Part shown: in pieces, positions 1 to 5,869 of the stretch
Position numbering within the stretch: the stretch's first letter is position 1
Layout of the letters: every line of letters starts with the position of its first letter
Origin: a virus
Strand: one strand, 5' to 3'
Length of the DNA stretch: 31,778 nucleotides
IMG/VR virus record: IMGVR_UViG_3300009151_000241
Coordinates: 1-31,778 of that record
Made by a program: the position numbers and the translations under genes
Notes under the pieces: model-generated
Seen by the model: the letters and a program-made list of their open reading frames with translations, nothing else
Database searches by the model: none
What the model was told of the DNA's origin: nothing

Positions 1-110
1 CCACGATTGCTGTCCTGCTTGATGTAGCTGGGGACTGCGGATTGTGCGAACGCCAGATCACTGTTCGCTTCGACCTTTGCGACTTCCGCCGACTTCTTTG
101 CTGTAGCCAT
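1..110 (-). CDS. Phage protein, N-terminal fragment (runs off left edge)
   Basis: Only the first 36 codons are visible; the gene continues past the left edge. The start is ATG at 110, preceded by GAGGTAATTAAA, a good SD. The peptide begins MATAKKSAEVAKVEAN and continues with AVPSYIKQDSNRG. That second stretch resembles the N-terminus of a widespread phage protein family of uncertain role, often found beside replication genes; this is recalled, not searched. It follows a terminator-like hairpin at 136-173, so it may be expressed less than the upstream early genes or need its own promoter. No function can be assigned from this fragment. Confidence 0.75.
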   Translation of the reverse strand, partial: MATAKKSAEVAKVEANSDLAFAQSAVPSYIKQDSNR

Positions 111-135
111 TTTAATTACCTCAGGTGCTGGTTGA

Positions 136-173
136 AAAACGGTCCCACTGTGCACCAATACAGGACGGGACCG
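136..173 (-). terminator. Rho-independent terminator between early genes
   Basis: Read leftward, CGGTCCC pairs with GGGACCG (arms 167-173 and 140-146). A further inner CTGT/ACAG pairing is possible, and the stem is followed directly by TTTTT. It lies between the stop of the 73-residue gene and the start of the leftmost gene. It fits an intrinsic terminator or attenuator. Confidence 0.6.
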
Positions 174-179
174 GGGGAA

Positions 180-401
180 TTAGGATTTCTTGGAGGCGAG
201 ATACTCTTCGCGGGTAGCGGGGAGTACGCAAGCCAGACGGGGCTGACCGGGTTCTTGATGTTCGTTCAACTGAGCGCAGTCTTTAAGACGTGCGGCCAAG
301 AAACGATCGAAATCCCAGACAGAGTGACATTGAATAGTTTTCTTACCGTCACAAGCCACGTGAGTGATGTAGACATCACGAGAAATTGATTGGAGTTCCA
401 T
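180..401 (-). CDS. Hypothetical early protein, 73 aa
   Basis: The product is a small soluble protein without signal peptide or membrane segment, beginning MELQSISRDVYITHVAC and ending in a basic YLASKKS tail. It has three cysteines (residues 17, 25 and 42) but no clear zinc motif. The start lies a few bases after the stop of the upstream 134-residue gene, and the SD is weak (GTGAAAGCTTAACATT), so translation is probably coupled. The gene ends just before a terminator-like hairpin. I do not recognise the family. Confidence 0.7.
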   Translation of the reverse strand: MELQSISRDVYITHVACDGKKTIQCHSVWDFDRFLAARLKDCAQLNEHQEPGQPRLACVLPATREEYLASKKS

Positions 402-405
402 AATG

Positions 406-810
406 TTAAGCTTTCACGATGGAGGCGCGGATGAACGGGGTAACGTTCAGGAATTCGGGGATTTCGACGCCCTGTTCGATCAGGCGACGAACCAATGCTT
501 TCATGGACGAGGCGTTGTACGTCTCGGAAATCATGTCGGGCAAATCCATGTCACGGAGCCACTGCATCGCTGCATCCTTCTGACCAGCTTTTGTGGAGCA
601 GTACAGATCGGTAGCCAACTGAACACGTCCAAGTCCTTCGAACGTAGCATTCTTGACTTCGAGTGCTTCCATCATTTCTGGGATCTGCTTCAAACGGAGG
701 TCATCGAGTTGAGCAGTGATTTCTTTGGAGTGCTCGTCCAGACCTTCTTTCTGGGCTTGCAAATCCTTCATTCGGGCGACAAGATCACGGAGATTGTTTA
801 AATCAGCCAT
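406..810 (-). CDS. Conserved phage early protein with N-terminal coiled coil, 134 aa
   Basis: Residues about 1-50 are heptad-rich and charged (MADLNNLRDLVARMKDLQAQ onward), predicting a coiled coil. Residues about 75-134 form a compact domain with a WLRDMDLPDMI stretch, then NASSMKALVRRLIEQG and VTPFIRASIVKA. This C-terminal pattern is one I associate with a common tailed-phage early protein of unknown function, often near recombination or single-strand-binding genes. The start at 810 is supported by AATAGGAAATAGAA just upstream. The gene lies between two small early genes and is probably co-transcribed from the promoter near 1195. No catalytic residues are apparent. Confidence 0.8.
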   Translation of the reverse strand: MADLNNLRDLVARMKDLQAQKEGLDEHSKEITAQLDDLRLKQIPEMMEALEVKNATFEGLGRVQLATDLYCSTKAGQKDAAMQWLRDMDLPDMISETYNASSMKALVRRLIEQGVEIPEFLNVTPFIRASIVKA

Positions 811-828
811 TTCTATTTCCTATTTACG

Positions 829-1164
829 TTATGAACCGAGGACGCAGTAATCGTTGTCCTCACGACGCCACACGAGGTAGCGGGGCGACTTACCAGCCTT
901 GCCCAAGGCGTGACCGATTGCGAAAATCGCTGTCGGCTGTCCGGTGGTGATGATGAAGTCCTTGGACTCATCATACTTATCTACGAAATTCGCCACATCC
1001 GTGACCCAATTAGCCAAAACGGATGAATTCTTGTGCATCGGCATGTCAGAACGGGTGATGAACTCCAGATCCCCGTGGCGCATTGCCGGGGTGTAGTCCA
1101 TCGCGTTGTGGCCGATCGCATTGCGAACGACCTGCTCTTTGACAATCCATACTTTCGGTTTCAT
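829..1164 (-). CDS. Hypothetical early protein, 111 aa
   Basis: The product has a basic N-terminus (MKPKVWIVKEQVVRNAIGH) and a C-terminal alpha/beta-like stretch, DFIITTGQPTAIFAIGHALG, then a YLVWRREDNDY motif. It is soluble with no membrane segment. The SD is ATAGGATATCAAA before ATG at 1164. It is the first gene after a near-consensus promoter whose -10 is at 1195-1200, so it probably heads a leftward unit with the 134- and 73-residue genes. The fold hints at a small enzyme or nucleotide-binding protein, but I cannot place it in a family. Confidence 0.75.
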   Translation of the reverse strand: MKPKVWIVKEQVVRNAIGHNAMDYTPAMRHGDLEFITRSDMPMHKNSSVLANWVTDVANFVDKYDESKDFIITTGQPTAIFAIGHALGKAGKSPRYLVWRREDNDYCVLGS

Positions 1165-1194
1165 TTTGATATCCTATCTTCTATCGATACACCG

Positions 1195-1223
1195 AGTATA
1201 TCACAGTCCGGGGGGCGCGTCTA
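1195..1223 (-). promoter_or_regulatory. Sigma70 promoter with -35 in a hairpin loop
   Basis: Leftward: -35 TAGACG (1218-1223), a 17-base spacer, -10 TATACT (1195-1200) preceded by TGA, giving an extended -10 GTGATATACT. Predicted start of transcription is near 1188, about 24 bases before the ATG at 1164. The -35 lies in the loop of the 8-bp GC hairpin at 1208-1231. The TGA of the extended -10 is also the stop codon of the upstream gene. Confidence 0.65.
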
Positions 1224-1518
1224 CCCCCCGGAGACGTGGTTCCAGAGCATCAATCGAAAATGTTTTACGAAATGAATCATCTTCCCAGATTTGTAACCCA
1301 CCGATTTTGTTAACTACAATCCAATCACTTACCTTTGCTTCAACTTCATCACCATCAATGTCGCGGAATTGAATGACTCGATCAATGGGAGGTAATCTGG
1401 TTCCTCTTACGGAACCTTTGAATTTGTCTGCGATGGCTTCCATCGTTATTTCGTCTGGAATAACCTGAATGACGTAAAATTCAGGGTCGCGCATAACAGC
1501 TTTATATCCGTAAACCAT
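1201..1518 (-). CDS. Conserved phage protein, 105 aa
   Basis: The N-terminus is MVYGYKAVMRDPEFYVIQVI. Residues about 67-89 (WIVVNKIGGLQIWEDDSFRK) match a pattern seen in many phage hypotheticals, with a tryptophan or glycine turn followed by a W/Y-x-D-x-F ending. The SD is GGAAGGATAAATC before ATG at 1518, overlapping the end region of the helicase gene. The last dozen codons (PRLRGVDAPPGL) are encoded by the GC hairpin and downstream promoter, so the C-terminus may be shaped by DNA-level constraints. No enzymatic function is visible. Confidence 0.8.
   Translation of the reverse strand: MVYGYKAVMRDPEFYVIQVIPDEITMEAIADKFKGSVRGTRLPPIDRVIQFRDIDGDEVEAKVSDWIVVNKIGGLQIWEDDSFRKTFSIDALEPRLRGVDAPPGL
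1208..1231. repeat. GC-rich 8-bp inverted repeat (hairpin)
   Basis: CCGGGGGG (1208-1215) and CCCCCCGG (1224-1231) pair perfectly around an 8-base loop that holds the -35 box of the leftward promoter. There is no T-run on either side, so it is a poor intrinsic terminator. It belongs to a recurring class of GC hairpins in this genome (also 6967-6985, 13311-13327, 13220-13233, 15642-15660). Confidence 0.8.
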
Positions 1519-1521
1519 GAT

Positions 1522-3261
1522 TTATCCTTCCAATTCAATAGGGGCACCTTCCTTGAGGCGCGTCATGATGTAATCCTCTACGTTCATCTTTAGAGCATTG
1601 GACGCGATGGTTTGTTCGTCGAGCGTCTTTTCGGCCACCATATCAACGACCACCACGGAATTTTCCTGTCCAATTCGATGAGCGCGATCTTCTGACTGAG
1701 CGCGATCGATATAAGCATTAGTACCAGTGTAATACACCATAATGTCGTTAACACCAGATATGAGAGTAAGACCCAGCCCGGCTGTTGCGGGATTACCAAC
1801 AAAAAACTGCATAGAAGAGTCGTTACAATAAGCGTCTTCAATAATCGAACGCTCATCCTTATTTGTTGCCCCGTAATACTTCCGTACGGAATTAGGTCCG
1901 TATTTTTCAGCGAGTTTGTCCGCGATGTATTCGATTTCATGAACAAATATACTCCATATGATGAATTTCGACCCGGCCAAGTTATCCTCGATCATCGTAA
2001 AGAAGTCATCCATCTTCGGGTTCGACTTCAATGGTTCGAGTGTAACCTTCATTGTCTCCGGGTCTGTACGGGGTAACCATCCACCGATTACCTGTCGCAT
2101 CCGGAGATTGCGTTCCAAGACGTTATCCACCTTGATGAATGGTGCATTTGGGTCCGGGCTGGTGCCTTTCTTGAGCAAACGCAGCAAGGATTTTTGCTCC
2201 GGGGTCATCTGGACGTAGCGGACCATTGGGACCTTCGGAGGCAGTTTGAGAACGTCCTTGCCGACTTCTACCGTATACGGCTCGATCAGCTTCATCAATT
2301 CTTCGACGTTCTTGTAACCTACGATTTGCTTGCCCTCGTAGCCCCCCATTTCAATGTACCGAGTCTTGAACGACCAATAATCACCTGACCCGATAATATT
2401 AGGGTCCAAGAACTCGTACTGGCTCCATAAATCTTGAATACCGATCGCAATAGGTGTGCCGTTGAGTATGATTCGATATTTGGAAGCATCGCGAAATTCA
2501 ATCGTGCGTTTCGTCCGGAGTGCAGAAGGCGATTTAATGCGACTTGACTCATCATTGATAATAAATACGTCTCGTCCGACGAAGAAACCACAAACCGAAT
2601 CGAAGAGGGCTTCTGATACGCCAAGACCTTCCACCGAAACCGCGAGGATTTGTAACTTGCCTGATTTTCTATCACTGTAGAACTCCTGTAACCATGATGC
2701 CTTCGTTTCGTGGACCTTGTATTCGTATTCTACCGTCGCGTACTTGACCAACTCTTTGCGCCACGTAGATCGGAGGGTGGAGGGGCAAATAATGACAACT
2801 GAATCGATAAGCCCCGCTTTGAACCGAGCGCAAGCCAGATGGATCGCAGCGAATGTTTTACCAGTTCCCATTTTGGCGAACCATGCAGCGGCAGGAAGGT
2901 TCCACACTTTATCGAGCATCCGACGCTGATGTTCCATAGGATCGTATGCAAGGGTCGACTTCTTAAAGTCATAAAGATGATACGGGAACTCTTGGTACAC
3001 AGGCCCGGTAGTGAGTTGCTCGAAATTGTGAATCGCATCTTGTGCCTCCTGAGTGCTGACGTATTCGATGATGTGCCGGGTGGCGTTCAGATGTTCAATG
3101 TTTTGCTTGGTGAGCGGCATCCGCCATGTCTTGCTCTTCGGATCGAACTTCCGGGCCGGGAAATTCCGGGCGGCATCGGCCAAGAAAAATGGGAATGCCA
3201 TTTTCAGGCGCTTGGTCTTCTGGTCGTAATCGACTTTGACCTGCTTATTGAGTGCGTTCAA
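1522..3261 (-). CDS. SNF2-like superfamily 2 DNA helicase/ATPase, 579 aa
   Basis: A superfamily 2 ATPase that would move on or remodel DNA, likely in replication or recombination. Residues about 1-90 form an N-terminal domain resembling the HARP/SMARCAL1 annealing region (KSKTWRMPL). Motifs in order: Walker A AKMGTGKT (~130), motif II NDESS (~236, in place of DEAH), motif III LNGTP (~266), motif V GLGLTL (~495), and motif VI QSEDRAHRIGQ (~522), the last diagnostic of SNF2. Start choice: TTG at 3261 has AAGGAG six bases upstream and overlaps the previous stop as TTGA. A TTG at 3282 extends the frame by seven residues but lacks an SD. No ATG start is available without losing the conserved N-terminus. 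Confidence 0.92.
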   Translation of the reverse strand: MNALNKQVKVDYDQKTKRLKMAFPFFLADAARNFPARKFDPKSKTWRMPLTKQNIEHLNATRHIIEYVSTQEAQDAIHNFEQLTTGPVYQEFPYHLYDFKKSTLAYDPMEHQRRMLDKVWNLPAAAWFAKMGTGKTFAAIHLACARFKAGLIDSVVIICPSTLRSTWRKELVKYATVEYEYKVHETKASWLQEFYSDRKSGKLQILAVSVEGLGVSEALFDSVCGFFVGRDVFIINDESSRIKSPSALRTKRTIEFRDASKYRIILNGTPIAIGIQDLWSQYEFLDPNIIGSGDYWSFKTRYIEMGGYEGKQIVGYKNVEELMKLIEPYTVEVGKDVLKLPPKVPMVRYVQMTPEQKSLLRLLKKGTSPDPNAPFIKVDNVLERNLRMRQVIGGWLPRTDPETMKVTLEPLKSNPKMDDFFTMIEDNLAGSKFIIWSIFVHEIEYIADKLAEKYGPNSVRKYYGATNKDERSIIEDAYCNDSSMQFFVGNPATAGLGLTLISGVNDIMVYYTGTNAYIDRAQSEDRAHRIGQENSVVVVDMVAEKTLDEQTIASNALKMNVEDYIMTRLKEGAPIELEG

Positions 3262-3464
3262 GTATTGCTCCTTGAATTCCAACGATGAAAAACAACTGTG
3301 CCTTTATCAGTAACAGGTAGGTCACGTGGGATGATAGCGTTTTCGAACTGCTGAATGGTAGCTTCGATTAGCTCGGATTGAGCTTGCCGAACTTTGGTTT
3401 TCCAGTATTCGCGATTGGCCGCTTTTCCAGCAGGACCAAGATCAGGTTTGGGGTCTTGTTTCAT
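3258..3464 (-). CDS. Hypothetical early protein, 68 aa
   Basis: Begins MKQDPKPDLGPAGKAANREY; a charged, soluble protein with a central helix (KVRQAQSELIEATIQQFENA). ATG at 3464 is chosen because GGAGGATAAAAGT precedes it. A TTG or GTG start further upstream would run through the microprotein gene. Its stop overlaps the TTG start of the helicase gene (TTGA), implying translational coupling. Its position directly before the helicase suggests a partner or small regulator, but this is inference only. Confidence 0.75.
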   Translation of the reverse strand: MKQDPKPDLGPAGKAANREYWKTKVRQAQSELIEATIQQFENAIIPRDLPVTDKGTVVFHRWNSRSNT

Positions 3465-3468
3465 ACTT

Positions 3469-3594
3469 TTATCCTCCGAACCAACCAGCAAGCCAACACA
3501 CGAAAACAAACACAAGCATCAGAAACGCAACGATGCCGGGAATATTGCTTTCACCTTCTTCTTTGGCCTTTTCTGGGATGTGATCATAAAACAT
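3469..3594 (-). CDS. Single-pass membrane microprotein, 41 aa
   Basis: Too short for usual gene callers. It reads MFYDHIPEKAKEEGESN, then a hydrophobic helix at residues ~19-38 (PGIVAFLMLVFVFVCWLAGW), then FGG and stop. The ATG at 3594 overlaps the TAA of the upstream gene as TAATG, with GGAAGGG about ten bases before it. Its last codons (GGA GGA TAA) supply the SD of the next gene, so it is embedded in the translation chain. The N-terminus is acidic and probably cytoplasmic. Possible roles are superinfection exclusion or membrane anchoring, neither supported by homology. Confidence 0.65.
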   Translation of the reverse strand: MFYDHIPEKAKEEGESNIPGIVAFLMLVFVFVCWLAGWFGG

Positions 3595-3806
3595 TATGCT
3601 TTTACCCTTCCAGCGTTGAGGGCATCGCACCGGGCCTCAGCAAAACTCCGGGTACGGCAGTCTTCGACCACATCGTAAGTCACCGATCCGAACACTTTGC
3701 GTCCGACTTGGAATCGACCGTTATTCTCGAAGACCCGGTACTTGGGGGGTTCCGGTGGGGGAGGGGTCAGCAGCGACGCTTGAACCATTTGTACACCATT
3801 ATTCAT
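3594..3806 (-). CDS. Hypothetical early protein, 70 aa
   Basis: N-terminus MNNGVQMVQASL followed by a proline run (TPPPPEPPKYRVFE), then a small beta-rich or mixed domain ending in a helix (SFAEARCDALNAGRVKA). ATG at 3806 is chosen for its strong SD TTTAGGAGAAGTAATA; an in-frame longer start at 3860 overlaps the upstream gene and lacks one. The C-terminal part looks like a short single-domain phage protein of the kind with a YxVxE...A..A.ALN pattern, function unknown. It overlaps the next microprotein start by one base. Confidence 0.7.
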   Translation of the reverse strand: MNNGVQMVQASLLTPPPPEPPKYRVFENNGRFQVGRKVFGSVTYDVVEDCRTRSFAEARCDALNAGRVKA

Positions 3807-3817
3807 TATTACTTCTC

Positions 3818-4048
3818 CTAAAATGTGCATTCTGTCGAGGGAATGCCGGGATTGGACCACGCTACGTCTACAATCAGATCGAGCCTCTCGTCTTCGGTCA
3901 TTCCGAGTCGGTCGGCCAGTAAGTGTGCCACCTGAATAACATCCGGGTTGTGTTCACACGTGCCACTAGCCTTGCGGTGCGGGAACCAGTACCCGGAACA
4001 CCAGCAGGGCTTAGGCTTCTTCCAAGTCTTCATCGCGGCGATTGTCAT
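3818..4048 (-). CDS. Small Cys/His-rich phage protein, 76 aa
   Basis: Residues ~14-33 carry a compact Cys/His cluster, KPCWCSGYWFPHRKASGTCEH, in which CxC, H and C-x-H could hold one zinc ion. The pattern recalls small conserved phage proteins with a CxCGYWFPHR core. The rest (ADRLGMTEDERLDLIVDVAW) is helical. The start at 4048 has GGAGCAAGAAA upstream; a second ATG at 4033 has no SD. The gene overlaps the acidic 42-residue gene by 38 bases in another frame. It may bind nucleic acid or a host protein; no direct evidence. Confidence 0.75.
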   Translation of the reverse strand: MTIAAMKTWKKPKPCWCSGYWFPHRKASGTCEHNPDVIQVAHLLADRLGMTEDERLDLIVDVAWSNPGIPSTECTF

Positions 4049-4139
4049 TTTCTTGCTCCGCCAGATCCCATTCCAAGTCTTCCGCTTCGTCCGGGGTCAG
4101 ATCGTCGGCAGCGATTCGGCGTCGGATTGATTGGTCCAT
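4011..4139 (-). CDS. Acidic small protein, 42 aa
   Basis: Reads MDQSIRRRIAADDLTPDEAE then a very acidic tail with EDLEWDL and NRRDEDLEEA before TAA at 4011. ATG at 4139 follows TGGAGGATTTAATC, an excellent SD. It overlaps the start of the Cys/His-rich gene by 38 bases. Its charge (about 16 acidic residues of 42) would suit a DNA-mimic or an inhibitor of a basic host protein, a common role for phage early proteins, but that is speculation from composition. Confidence 0.65.
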   Translation of the reverse strand: MDQSIRRRIAADDLTPDEAEDLEWDLAEQENDNRRDEDLEEA

Positions 4140-4141
4140 GA

Positions 4142-4201
4142 TTAAATCCTCCAGAGAATGTTAATGACGAGGCACAGGATGAAAAATACGGCCATGATCA
4201 T
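4142..4201 (-). CDS. Hydrophobic membrane microprotein, 19 aa
   Basis: A 19-codon ORF, MIMAVFFILCLVINILWRI, almost entirely a single transmembrane helix. The ATG at 4201 overlaps the upstream TAA as TAATG. The 3' end of the ORF contains the SD (TGGAGG) of the following acidic gene, so it fills the otherwise empty 61-base gap in a chain where nearly every gene touches the next. It could also be a translational relay rather than a functional peptide. Confidence 0.45.
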   Translation of the reverse strand: MIMAVFFILCLVINILWRI

Positions 4202-4506
4202 TAGACCGCCACGATAAAAGCGTCTTCAAAGCGGACGACGTTGGTGAAACCACCAGAGTCACGGGATTTATAGGCGTCAACCCACGCACCATGAAACGGC
4301 ACGACCTGACCGACCTTATCGGCGTACCACATCAGCGGGTCCGAGCAGCGAACGATGAGAAGGCCGTACTTTCGAGCCTCTCCGAGCCTCTCTGGAGGTG
4401 TCGGGCTATGTCCACCCGTGCTGGATGTCTCCGGGGCCGGGGAGATACCACGGGAGTACCCGGACGGGGCCTCGTCGCGGGGGCGCTGCATCAGGACGAT
4501 GATCAT
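4201..4506 (-). CDS. Conserved phage early protein, 101 aa
   Basis: Residues 1-45 are low-complexity, proline and serine rich (APSGYSRGISPAPETSST). Residues ~48-101 form a small beta-rich domain: LLIVRCSDPLMWYADKVGQV, then a tryptophan, then GGFTNVVRFEDAFIV. This DPLMWYA...VG...G..N.V...DA pattern recurs in small phage proteins and resembles an SH3-like barrel; function unknown. The start ATG overlaps the preceding stop (ATGA) without a clear SD, implying coupled translation. An in-frame ATG five codons later is a possible alternative. Confidence 0.7.
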   Translation of the reverse strand: MIIVLMQRPRDEAPSGYSRGISPAPETSSTGGHSPTPPERLGEARKYGLLIVRCSDPLMWYADKVGQVVPFHGAWVDAYKSRDSGGFTNVVRFEDAFIVAV

Positions 4507-4709
4507 AGTGATTTCGGCAGTGTCTGCTCGACCTCAAGGATGTAGCCCAATTTCTTCATGGACTGAATGGTGTTGGTGGTCAGGATCTTAGTTCCGGCGA
4601 TGTTGGCGAATTCCTGTGCGATGGGGCACACGGGTTGCACGACCTCTTGGCCGTACTGATGCTTGATTCGGACCAGCGCCTTCAAGCTGTCGTCTTGGAG
4701 TTCAATCAT
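4503..4709 (-). CDS. Hypothetical early protein, 68 aa
   Basis: Reads MIELQDDSLKALVRIKHQYG and ends in YILEVEQTLPKSL; two cysteine- and proline-containing turns (VVQPVCPIAQEF) link short helices. ATG at 4709 is chosen because CTAATAGGATTTAAA precedes it, the same leader style as other genes in this block. An upstream in-frame start at 4757 lies inside the structured leader and is rejected. It is the first gene of a leftward unit running down to at least the helicase and is preceded by a folded 5' leader. Confidence 0.7.
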   Translation of the reverse strand: MIELQDDSLKALVRIKHQYGQEVVQPVCPIAQEFANIAGTKILTTNTIQSMKKLGYILEVEQTLPKSL

Positions 4710-4737
4710 TTTAAATCCTATTAGAGCTATGGGGGGT

Positions 4738-4842
4738 GCAAGCAGCGATGTCAACATCTTTGATGAACCGTTCGCAGGGAGGAGACGTCTAGTTCATCAG
4801 GCCACTGCTTGCGCTGGCCTAGGGCGTGTGATCACAGCCCAC
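4738..4842 (-). ncRNA. Structured 5' leader, candidate cis-acting RNA
   Basis: In the leftward transcript, GCAAGCAG (4805-4812) pairs with CTGCTTGC (4738-4745), and wobbles can extend this to about 11 bp. Inside it, TGATGAAC (4792-4799) pairs with GTTCATCA (4761-4768) and GATG/CATC (4747-4758) forms a small hairpin, giving a three-way junction. Upstream, GGGC(U)GUG-AUCA-CACGCCC folds as another hairpin and GGCCA/TGGCC can compete with the outer helix. It lies between a weak promoter at 4849 and the 68-residue gene. Class unknown. Confidence 0.45.
4827..4836. promoter_or_regulatory. Palindrome TGTGATCACA, possible operator
   Basis: A perfect 10-bp palindrome located about 6-15 bases after the predicted start of transcription of the leftward promoter at 4849. 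It could be a repressor operator. It resembles a shortened CRP half-site pair but lacks the usual 6-base spacer. Confidence 0.3.
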
Positions 4843-4848
4843 ATCTGG

Positions 4849-4877
4849 ATTCTACCACACCCCCGGAGAGGTGAGTA
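4849..4877 (-). promoter_or_regulatory. Weak promoter with extended -10
   Basis: Leftward TGGTAGAAT: -10 TAGAAT (4849-4854) preceded by TGG. The -35 at 17-base spacing is TACTCA (4872-4877), only three matches. It would drive the structured leader and the early genes below 4709. Confidence 0.35.
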
Positions 4878-4885
4878 GTATCGGT

Positions 4886-5671
4886 TCAAGCGGGTTGCGC
4901 TTCGGGTTCAGCCTTGGCTTTGGCTGCTTTAGCAGCAGCGGCTGCAGCGGCCTTGGCTTCGCGTTCGGCTTTCAATTCGGCCTGACGTGCTGCTTTGGCT
5001 TCAGCTTTCGCCTTCACATCAGCGGAAACGTCCAGATCGTTGGCCTTCACGTAATCACGCACTGCCTCGATGGAGAGCAGACCCTTGCGAATCGCGCCAC
5101 GCATCTTGTTGCGCAGATTCATGGATTGCTGGCCCACGTTCAGGTGGCTGTAAGGATTGGCTTCCAGCGTCAACACGGCTTTGGCAGTCTGGATGACGCC
5201 ATTGGGGGTCACACCGTCGAGTGCGATGGCCAATTCATCATTGGAACGCAACTGGCCTGTAGCGGATTTCACGTACTGGCCTTCCTTCACACGGTCCGAG
5301 AGGGCCAACATGGAACCCACGTACTTGCGGCCCGAAGCGGCCAGTTCAGCCATACGTGCTTCACGAGCGGCTTTGGCAGCAGCGCGTTGTTCAGCGGTAG
5401 CGCCTTTCAGGGCTTCCTTCTCGGCTTTGGCGGCTTCGCGTTCAGCCTTGGCCTTGGCAGCAGCTTCTTGCTTTGCGGCCTTGGCAGCGATTCTGGCTTG
5501 AGCTTCGGCGGCTTTCAGTTCCTGCTTGGTGGGTTCCTTGACCGGGGTGGGGTTCAGAGTTTCGGTGGAACCGTCTTCGTGCTTGATGACGGTGTTGGCT
5601 TCCGGGGTGCCGGATTCAGCGGTAGCGGTAGATTCAGCGGCCTTAGCTGCAGAGGGTTTCGATTTTGCCAT
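4886..5671 (-). CDS. Ala/Lys-rich early protein with NPY-HLN-GQQSMNLRN domain, 261 aa
   Basis: Residues 1-115 and 215-261 are low-complexity Ala/Lys/Glu helices, like a histone-H1 tail or long coiled coil. Between them, ~118-200, is a domain with VGSMLALSDRVKEGQYVKS and ANPYSHLNVGQQSMNLRNK. The same domain occurs in the 207-residue gene at 6994-7617, so the two are paralogs. ATG at 5671 is supported by CAGGAG eight bases upstream and its own promoter at 5726-5754. The frame stays open to an upstream ATG at 5869 with its own SD, which would give a 327-residue form. Basic composition suggests DNA or RNA binding. Family not recognised. Confidence 0.8.
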   Translation of the reverse strand: MAKSKPSAAKAAESTATAESGTPEANTVIKHEDGSTETLNPTPVKEPTKQELKAAEAQARIAAKAAKQEAAAKAKAEREAAKAEKEALKGATAEQRAAAKAAREARMAELAASGRKYVGSMLALSDRVKEGQYVKSATGQLRSNDELAIALDGVTPNGVIQTAKAVLTLEANPYSHLNVGQQSMNLRNKMRGAIRKGLLSIEAVRDYVKANDLDVSADVKAKAEAKAARQAELKAEREAKAAAAAAAKAAKAKAEPEAQPA

Positions 5672-5869
5672 GGTTAGCTCCTGTGTGATGGTCGTATCGA
5701 CCGGGTTTAAAACTTGAGAACCTTGATTAGAACACGCTCTGACTTGGGTGTCAAGATTGTCTGAGGGGGTGTTCACGGACCATTCATCTTTCCGGGGGTC
5801 CGATTTCAGTATTTCAATAGCCGACGAAAGCAGTAACGCTTCGTACGGGGTCGCGGGTGAATGCTTCAT
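5672..5869 (-). other. In-frame 66-codon extension of the 261-aa gene
   Basis: ATG at 5869 overlaps the TGA of the TraR/DksA-like gene (ATGA) and follows GAGGAGAAACAGAA, a strong SD. The frame starts MKHSPATPYEALLLSSAIEI and runs without stop into the 261-residue gene. The first 30 residues look like a genuine amphipathic helix. The remaining stretch contains the promoter at 5726-5754. Either a 327-residue long form is made by read-through from the upstream genes, or the open frame is fortuitous. Confidence 0.45.
5726..5754 (-). promoter_or_regulatory. Sigma70 promoter for the 261-aa gene
   Basis: Leftward: -35 TTGACA (5749-5754), 17-base spacer, -10 TCTAAT (5726-5731). Predicted +1 near 5719, giving a leader of about 48 bases before ATG 5671 with SD CAGGAG. 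It lies inside the open frame of the long form of this gene. Confidence 0.75.

Noticed and set aside
4761-4800. Hammerhead-like CUGAUGA in the structured leader
   Set aside because: The required GAAA box and cleavage triplet are not in the right places; the word is explained by the TGATGAAC inverted repeat.
4871-5677. 268-codon plus-strand frame rich in Gly, Phe and Ser
   Set aside because: It is the antisense of the Ala/Lys-rich early protein; its repeats come from GCN/AAG codons read backwards.
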